A DNA stretch of 64,000 nt. Origin: Gordionus sp. m RMFG-2023. Lineage: Eukaryota > Nematomorpha > Gordioida > Chordodea > Parachordodidae. The notes under the pieces are model-generated. The model made no database searches. It was not told where the DNA came from and worked only from the letters and a program-made list of their open reading frames with translations. The position numbers were made by a program, and so were the translations under genes. Positions within the stretch are counted from its first letter, which is position 1. Each line of letters opens with the position of its first letter. The stretch is taken from contig NC_088776.1 in assembly GCF_954871325.1 (NCBI RefSeq), forward strand, positions 46,332,569 to 46,396,568, in the 5' to 3' direction. Shown piece by piece: positions 60,101-64,000 of this stretch.

Positions 60101-63100
60101 TCCATCATTGGAATATAGGCTCGGACAGATATTTAATAAATATATTACAAAAAAATAGGATTAAAATTGAATATTTTCAATATATATAGCTTAAACTTAA
60201 TTAGATAGTAGAGGTTAGTATCACTGTAGGGCACGCCGCTATTGTTAATAAATTATGAACATTGATTGAGTTGACAGACCTTTTTTTAAAAAAAAATCAC
60301 TGGGGGCGTTTAGAAGTTTAGCTTGAATCACAGTAAATTTTAAAAAGTAATATCTTTATAAACTTAACCTCTAACACATTTTACCCAAGAATTCAAAAAT
60401 TTTCACAAATTTATCAAAAAATTGAATATACTATTATTTTTTCAAAATTTCGAACATTTTATTATTTATAAAAATAATCCATGATTTTTTTGGGAGTGAT
60501 AAAAATTTTGCCTTTCGAAGTTATCGGGCTAGAAAATAATTAAATGTCAAATGATAGTTGAGCTTGAATTTTTTTATAGCGTAAGCTGGGTGGGTCGGTA
60601 ATTAAACATTAGCCCGCGCCCACCTCTACTATATGTTATATGCAGCATTTTTATATTTAACTATATATTCAAATTTTTTTATCAATTCATTTATTTTCTG
60701 GCGACAAGAATCCAACAAGCGGGTATCATATAGAGATTCATTTTCTCCCAATTTGAGAGGAATAGCTTTTGAATGTCTTGGTCTTTTCTGCATATCGGAC
60801 CTTGATTTAGCTTTTCAAAATTATCGGCTTTTTATCGAGGTTAATAAAATTTAATTCAATAATTTTTGTGAAGAATTAATGTGGAAATTTTTTAAGTATA
60901 AAAAATAAGAAAAAGAATGCCTGACATACTATATAATAATTTACTTAAACTGAGCGCTTATAAAAATGTCATTGACTGCACGCATCGCAACTAGCCAATT
61001 ACGACTAACTCAAATATATTACGCAAGCCTGAAGATTTTGCTCATAGTTGGCACAAAGGTTTGGACATCTATTAACGAAATCTCGAGGCTTATGAAATAT
61101 TATTTTCTGGTTAATATATTGCTCAAATTGAGTGTCATTTAATAACACCAATTGCATCGATTTTATGTAAATCGGTAATTTAATGTCAAACTCACGATGT
61201 ATCGATATTTTTTTCGGATCCGATCAGGCCGATATTTTTAGGTTTTTAAAATATCGGTTATCGGCCGATATTATAAAATTTTCCTATCCGAAAAAATGGC
61301 ATCTTAATTTTTAAAATTTGTAGATAGTTTTATACTATAAAAATATGATGTTATAAAAAAAAATTTAAAAGTTTTATTTTTTTATATCAGACTGCGTCCA
61401 AAATCTTAAAAATATAAAAAAATAACATAAGCTATTTTTAATGTAAAAATAAAATGGTGTTCAATTTCATTATTCGGTATTTATTCCAATTTTTTTTTTA
61501 AAAAATAAAAATTTATTCGAAATTTTTATAGAAAATTAGTAAGTACAATTTTTAAAGCTGTTAATTTTTATAAATTTACTAACCCAAACGATTATAGCCT
61601 TTTATATTAAAATATTTTTTAGTGTCAAAATATAATTTTATGGAAAGCATAAGAGTGCACAAGAACTGGTGCAAAAATGACTTAAAATTCAGAGATTCTA
61701 TAGAAAATAGGAAAATTTGAGAGGAAATTGGAAAAACATATAACATGAATTATGATCACTATGTTCAGTCATAATCTTCAAATATTATATAATAAATAAC
61801 TAATAATTGAATCATATCAAGCATTTTAGTTATTTTAATTTTTATTTTTTTAAAACTTAAATGTGTCCAAAGTGTTTTGTTATCAATTTGCGAAAATTTT
61901 ATAATTTTAAGGATTTTTTAAAAACATTTTGGACGCAGTCTAAATTAAATCGAAATCCATTTTTATGTTTATTTTTTTTATTAATGGGTAATAAATAATT
62001 AATACTATATTGTTTTTTTTGCGTATTCTCTTTATGAAAGTGTGCCATAATTTTAACATTATCTTTTGTTTTATTTTTATAACATTACATAAAATTTTCG
62101 TGTTTTAAATAAATAAAATATTTTTTAATGGCTTACTGTACGCTATAATAGATTTTTTAAAATTGGATTTAGCCAATGGCGCTAATATCAAATATATATC
62201 ATTTTTTAAGGGTAATTAAATTATAAATAGTTTTAGGCAAAGATCAACACGACCTTAAAACTTGGACTGGGCAACTTGCGCAAAATATTTTTTCAGGCTG
62301 GGCAATTTGTTTGTGCAAAATTTATCATCAAGTTGGCACTGATTATTTTAAAAACCTTAAATAATGCAAATTTTTCATAAAAAAATATTTATGGGAGGGG
62401 CTGAAAAATCTAATGGTCTGGGCTTTGCTAATTTTTAGTTTTCGGGCTACTATGCAAGTGGCTGTTTATGAAATGTAATGTTGTCTAAAAAATGATTTAA
62501 GAAAAATTAGTATGGATAATTTTTATTATATTATTATACAGTAAATATATTTATATTATTCATGATACATGGTTTCTCATTCAAAAAAAGAAATAGTCCA
62601 AGCAAATTTTTTTGATTTGGATTTTTACCTCACTTGAATGGAAAACCTTGTAACACACATTAAGTTATACGATTACCAAATAATTTTTAAATAAGGCGTT
62701 AAAAATGGATGACGACACCAACGTGAAGATAATTGCTGCCACGTATATTTTTGACATAGCTGTCCTCTATCCTGGTCTAGTAAGATCGCATAAATTATCG
62801 ACACCTGCTCTAGCCTTGGAGAATAATTTTAACCCTATAGGTTTGGTAATCGATAATATAAAACATAATGGTTTCCCAACTTTTCTTTTTATTGTTCTTA
62901 AAAAAAATAAGAAATCCACTACGAGGAATTCTATTTTTATTATGAAACAAACTTTATATTACCACAAATAAAATTTATTAATTAGCATAGAAAATATCCC
63001 GGGCCCGACCTGGATCTTATTTATTTGGATCCGGGCAATAATAGTCAGTTATACCATTTTTAAAAATATATATAAGTATAACGTATTTATTTAAAAAAAA

Positions 63101-63283
63101 TGAGTTAAATATATTTATATCAAATAAAATTTACTTGTAGCATTGCATTTATTTTAAGCGCGATTCGCTCAAGCGATGCTAAATTTTTCCCTATATTTTT
63201 CCCTATTAGACATTCATAAGACAGATGGCAAATGCAACTCAATTCTGGGAGCCCCTCTAGACTTTTATCTAGATATATTAGAG
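42082..63283 (+). CDS. NCAPG: NCAPG / CAP-G condensin I subunit (12 exons, C-terminus outside)
   Basis: CAP-G is the HEAT-repeat protein that, with CAP-D2 and CAP-H, forms the non-SMC part of condensin I and binds DNA during mitotic chromosome compaction (known for the family). Exons 42082-42180, 42228-42482, 42525-42729, 49191-49421, 51128-51383, 52595-52882, 55195-55353, 55432-55705, 58858-59281, 60736-60839, 62696-62779 and 63221-63283 join with consistent phases into 814 codons. The protein follows vertebrate NCAPG from its start into the Cnd3 domain; about a quarter of the usual ~1000 residues lies beyond the edge. An Asn/Ser-rich linker in exon 6 and another in exons 8-9 are longer than usual. 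Intron 3 is 6.46 kb and transposon-filled; intron 1 is only 47 bp. Confidence 0.93.
42228..42482 (+). CDS. NCAPG: NCAPG exon 2
   Basis: TQDKERFWNLLIDIVKRFLI through FFNFLLNHLNATLPI, matching the family's FHEEFIHYLKYVMVV...LFTFLLKSHEANSNA with an acidic linker between. Acceptor TTAAAG, donor ATT|GTTTAT, both phase 0. Confidence 0.88.
42525..42729 (+). CDS. NCAPG: NCAPG exon 3
   Basis: IRFRICQIFFYLFKNMGKDV through FFQNPQDPNCPVIK, the counterpart of VRFRVCLLINKLLGSMPENA and RLQDPKDDECPVVN. Acceptor ATAG at 42524, donor AAAG|GTTATC, phase 1. A strong diagnostic block for CAP-G. Confidence 0.93.
43400..44860 (-). pseudogene. Decayed hAT transposase (DUF659-like) in NCAPG intron 3
   Basis: Minus-strand traces in family order: INAANMTKMRDNLKRNNENY...YRCNAHF at about 44270-44170 (family NAANMAKMRRNL...YGCSAHLLN), FNQAITPAYFLSYLLNPKYH in an 85-codon open stretch at 43848-43591 (family FHQAMTPAHFLANMLNPRYQ), and a C-terminal SLKAYESV near 43440 in place of the usual LVHSKLRN. 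Several frame changes; terminal repeats not found. Confidence 0.65.
44910..45736 (+). mobile_element. 827-bp hAT element, internally deleted
   Basis: Inverted ends CAGGGATCCAAATCGAACC and, inward from the right, CAGGGATCCAAACCGAAACG. The target duplication is GTTATTGG/GTTATTGT with one mismatch. CCGAACC repeats lie inside both ends. A C-terminal dimerisation segment at about 45300-45418 reads AVPATQVSEERCFSTIKFIF then SETNFGNILIV, a hAT signature. The catalytic part is gone. Confidence 0.88.
46790..47140. repeat. Two tandem copies of a GGCC-type hAT fragment
   Basis: ATTTCGGGTTAG(A/G)CCTTGTATTT occurs at about 46807 and 46981, and each copy runs to TTTGCCATTTG(C/A)AGA(T/C)CTCT, the TAGAGATCTGCA-type terminus. 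About 174-bp period. Confidence 0.65.
47590..48870. repeat. 1.3-kb imperfect palindrome with purine/pyrimidine arms
   Basis: The left arm starts with a degenerate purine minisatellite (GATCAAAAAAGGAAAAGGTCC, 47590-47945) and turns T-rich; the right arm is A-rich, then ends with the complementary pyrimidine motifs (CTTCCTTTTATGATTGA, TTTGATCGGACC). Markers in both arms: TTGTTGTCAGGTAATCCTGA at about 47991 against TCAGGATTATTAAAGTGACA at 48684. The centre near 48345 holds a GGGCTGGGCC scrap. It interrupts an old TATCGG-type element seen at 47370-47580 and 48870-49125. Confidence 0.8.
49191..49421 (+). CDS. NCAPG: NCAPG exon 4
   Basis: EYIFFMLNDPLHTIRLKALM...PHLVEMCRDKNNIVRKNAI...EKVPIKYMTIEQRLSLLSTV, the HEAT block matching YATLIENDSNPEVRRAVLSC, GRTKDVKEAVRKLAY and HMRAMSIAQRVMLL. 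Acceptor TTTCAG, donor ATG|GTTTCT, phase 1 to phase 1. Confidence 0.93.
50808..51032. mobile_element. 225-bp MITE (GAAGATTTTGCTCATA family), copy 3
   Basis: Begins TAGTGTTGTTAAACGGCTTG and ends CGAGCCCTTTAACTAAACTA. Internal core GAAGATTTTGCTCATACATA and GCGAAATCTCGAGATTTAGG. The flanks share CTCA only. Confidence 0.7.
51128..51383 (+). CDS. NCAPG: NCAPG exon 5
   Basis: EPIRKDCSAKLINIWLGYTG, ENIVRLLSMLDIENCETLAA and LLNTYFKH match DAVKQAMQKHLLQGWLRFSE, GNILELLHRLDVENCSEVAV and VLNALF position by position. Acceptor TTTTTAG at 51127, donor AAC|GTATAT, leaving phase 2. This exon and those after it are visibly GC-richer than exons 1-4. Confidence 0.93.
51505..51800. repeat. ATTCGA-type repeat in NCAPG intron 5
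   Basis: ATTCGATTCAATTCG-like runs at both sides of an AT-rich core, like 28393-29155. End points unclear. Confidence 0.4.
52595..52882 (+). CDS. NCAPG: NCAPG exon 6
   Basis: Begins HLLNTLECSHSIHYYSSTNP, a non-conserved polar linker of about 50 residues, then SEAFFYWNYLINKLARYLTG...ISVLVDFFER, which matches PEIALYWCALCEYLKSKGDE...YADYLLSYIQS. Acceptor AATAG, donor AG|GTATGT, phase 2 both sides. Confidence 0.9.
53345..54050 (-). mobile_element. hAT element remnant, TATCGG type
   Basis: Ends AAGGGGTGTACCGATA and, inward from the right, TAGGGATATACATTTTTTAT, with ATCGG/CCGAT motifs inside both. On the minus strand at about 53790-53700 the segment ARISSESVFSEAGDI and RRLISDKLES is the hAT C-terminal dimerisation motif (family SSVPSERVFSAAGDI). 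Related scraps: 21630-22290, 47370-49125, 61196-62060. Confidence 0.75.
54665..54855. mobile_element. About 190-bp foldback with a C13 run
   Basis: The left arm CACGGACAAAAACGACATTA...AAATACTCCTAA is mirrored by TTAGGAATATTTTTGTCGTG at the right. The centre has GGGGG followed by about 13 C. No coding. Confidence 0.65.
55195..55353 (+). CDS. NCAPG: NCAPG exon 7
   Basis: YVECSFISPIKNNNP, then INFVVKQCLITFHLMDKTEE AGR, matching the family block FIGQQLILIIKSLDTSEEGGR. Acceptor TTGCAG, donor GGAAG|GTAGCT, phase 2. Confidence 0.88.
55432..55705 (+). CDS. NCAPG: NCAPG exon 8
   Basis: KRLLKSLKTLIPKLCSYCYD (family KKLLAVLQEILILPTIPISL) then a Ser/Asn-rich linker and AAMSEGDIESLLDESSIW. Only 78 bp separate it from exon 7. 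Donor TGG|GTGAGT, phase 0. Confidence 0.88.
56439..57379 (+). mobile_element. Element with about 220-bp inverted terminal repeats
   Basis: Both ends begin TTTTGAAGTAAAACAATGAC and stay similar for about 220 bp, down to CTTAGAACGTTA. The central ~490 bp is GC-richer. A short plus-strand stretch near 57080 reads RYPTRNRKPPERF, the kind of Arg/Pro motif found after integrase or at polyprotein ends in some retroelements. Affiliation unresolved; it appears non-functional. Confidence 0.6.
57546..57860. mobile_element. hAT-like MITE with a C16 run
   Basis: Left end ATAGCCGTAGCCAGGAGGGC and right end, inward, ATAGGTGTGGCCAGAATTTT; the CGTAGCCAGG start is like the CAGTGGCGTAGCTA ends of 33707-34109. 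A run of 16 C at about 57627-57642 sits inside. Confidence 0.5.
58265..58500. repeat. GGCC/TTGGC-type degenerate repeat
   Basis: GGCCTGAAGTTTGGCCCACG, GAGCCAGTTTGGCAC and GGGCCAGGCTGAG motifs. A second diverged copy is at 62230-62470. Non-coding, in NCAPG introns. Confidence 0.45.
58655..58745 (+). repeat. Possible SINE relic with B-box-like motif
   Basis: AATTAGTTAAGACCCTAGGT then TTTGATCCGTGGC resembles the region around 2745-2790 (GATTAGTTTGAGGCC...TAGGTTCGAATCCCG). Too decayed to be a tRNA. Confidence 0.3.
58858..59281 (+). CDS. NCAPG: NCAPG exon 9
   Basis: KYSDKNSTDKKSSSLLLTDL at the start, a polar linker, then RKALIILKETLEIYVESQGI (family QKCLILCYELLKQMSISTGL) and LKPLYQELIVPGIS (family MNGIIESLILPGIIS). 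The vertebrate coiled-coil-like Lys/Glu stretch is replaced by a shorter polar region. Acceptor ATATAG, donor GGAG|GTACCC, phase 1. Confidence 0.9.
59282..60735 (+). other. NCAPG intron 9
   Basis: 1.45 kb, AT-rich, nothing recognisable. Confidence 0.7.
60736..60839 (+). CDS. NCAPG: NCAPG exon 10
   Basis: DSFSPNLRGIAFECLGLFCI and SDLDLAFQNYRLFIE, matching SIHPVVRNLAVLCLGCCGLQ and NQDFARKHFVLLLQ. The acceptor is the second AG of ATATAGAG, the one that gives phase 1. Donor GAG|GTTAAT. Confidence 0.9.
60975..61151. mobile_element. MITE (GAAGATTTTGCTCATA family), copy 4
   Basis: Contains GAAGATTTTGCTCATAGTTG, AAAGGTTTGGACATCTATTA and CGAAATCTCGAGGCTTATG. Right end TGTCATTTAATAACACCA is the diverged TAGTGTTG terminus. 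Confidence 0.6.
61196..62060. mobile_element. TATCGG-type hAT remnant
   Basis: Left part has GGATCCGATCAGGCCGATAT and TATCGGTTATCGGCCGATAT. The right part at 61950-62040 (AAATCGAAATCCATTTTTAT) is the reverse complement of part of the 53345-54050 element. No frame left. Confidence 0.55.
62696..62779 (+). CDS. NCAPG: NCAPG exon 11
   Basis: ALKMDDDTNVKIIAATYIFD IAVLYPGL, matching family LQIDDVTIKISALKAIFDQL. Acceptor AATAAG, donor CTA|GTAAGA, phase 0 both sides. Confidence 0.88.
63221..63283 (+). CDS. NCAPG: NCAPG exon 12 (last seen)
   Basis: TDGKCNSILGAPLDFYLDIL E, in phase 0 between CATAAG and GAG|GTAAAT. Resembles the family's LKLLSDFLDSE and fits position, but it is short, so moderate confidence. 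A possible acceptor TTTTTTAG at 63996 may start the next exon. Confidence 0.6.
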
Positions 63284-63416
63284 GTAAATATTATGGAAAA
63301 TGATCCATATATTTATTATTTTTTTAAAAAATAAGTAAATATTAGAATCGTTATTGAAAAATATGTGAAAATAAATTTAAAAATAACAGAATTCCACTGA
63401 ATCAGATGATTGTAAC

Positions 63417-63650
63417 TAGAGGTCTGCAATGGGCGGGTTTTTAGCCAAAAAGTTCGCTCACTCGTTGTTTGGGATTTTTTTAACGCTCGCCCACTCACTT
63501 ATAATTTTTGCCCGCCCATTTTTCTATAAATTTTGTTTAACCCGCACGTTTTATGTTTAAAAATTAGTTTAAGTGTTTGAAGTGGTCCGGTCCAGTTCGA
63601 TCTCATCTGACTATTGGGTGTGACGGGGCAGTCCGGTCTGACAACACTGT
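63417..63650. mobile_element. hAT-like MITE pieces, GGGCGG type
   Basis: Starts TAGAGGTCTGCAATGGGCGG, the TAGAGATCTGCA terminus, with GCCCACTC and GCCCGCCC units inside. The right part ends CAACACTG (inward CAGTGTTGTCAGACCGGACT), which looks like the end of a second element. Limits of each are uncertain. Confidence 0.5.
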
Positions 63651-64000
63651 TTTATATATCAGTCTTACCGAAGACCGATTAAAAAGATAATAGTTTACTA
63701 TAAATTGCTTTTTAAATAATGTACATAAACATGAACACATAAAACATGATTATTTAATGCCTAACACTTTATAATATCTCATTCATCGTTTATTCTTCCG
63801 TTTCATTCATTCGTCAAATAATTTAATTTGTATTATATTTTTAGAAATTGAAATCATAGAAGATGATAATATTATTGAATCACCCTTTCTTCTGTGAGTG
63901 AAAGAATAACATTTAGAAAATAGTATTAATAGTGGAAATGAAAATAATTCGATCAAATTCAAATTTGAAAGATGTTAAATTATATAAATTTTTTAGAAAA

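Noticed and set aside
63846-63900. NCAPG exon 13 after TATTTTTAG
   Set aside because: The frame required by exon 12 (phase 0) hits a stop within five codons, and the other frames show no CAP-G similarity.

Overview
This window is from the nuclear genome of an AT-rich animal. It holds two animal genes with spliced exons, GT/AG introns and a dense load of hAT-type DNA transposons, MITEs and a few retroelements. I cannot place the phylum. Nothing prokaryotic is present: no operons, CRISPR array, rRNA or intact tRNA.

Gene 1, minus strand, 501-26467: a calsyntenin (CLSTN family), a neuronal type I membrane protein with a signal peptide, two cadherin repeats, a LamG-like region, the calsyntenin C-terminal domain and one membrane helix. 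Four exons splice in phase (26467-25592, 4754-4196, 3967-3244, 2265-501) and give about 1307 codons. The first intron is 20.8 kb and packed with transposons. A strong GTGAGT donor inside the last exon suggests the real tail may continue in another exon, perhaps at 94-1.

Gene 2, plus strand, 42082 to beyond the right edge: NCAPG/CAP-G, the HEAT-repeat subunit of condensin I. Twelve exons splice without a phase conflict into 814 codons that follow the vertebrate protein from its N-terminus to about three quarters of its length. The rest lies outside the window. The two genes stand head to head, separated by about 15.6 kb (26468-42081) of mobile DNA.

Mobile DNA: (a) hAT elements with 8-bp target duplications, namely 12934-14602 and 31358-34679 (same ZMYM1-like family), a nested MITE at 33707-34109, and 44910-45736, 24570-24971 and 16009-16142; (b) more decayed hAT transposase remains at 43400-44860 and 53345-54050; (c) an LTR element on the minus strand, 36624-38835, with near-identical 223-bp LTRs, a 5-bp target duplication and a gag-like frame carrying three copies of a 38-residue unit, plus a decayed relative at 29440-30180; (d) several large inverted-repeat structures, the biggest being a purine/pyrimidine palindrome at 47590-48870; (e) tRNA-derived SINE relics and Helitron-like ends.

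Exons nearest the middle of the window (25.6-26.5 kb and 42-49 kb) are visibly more AT-rich and CpG-poor than the outer exons of the same two genes. I found no clear new multi-gene system. The most unusual items are the tandem-amplified gag-like module, the large palindromes, and a short GC-rich open exon of unknown identity at 16721-16861.
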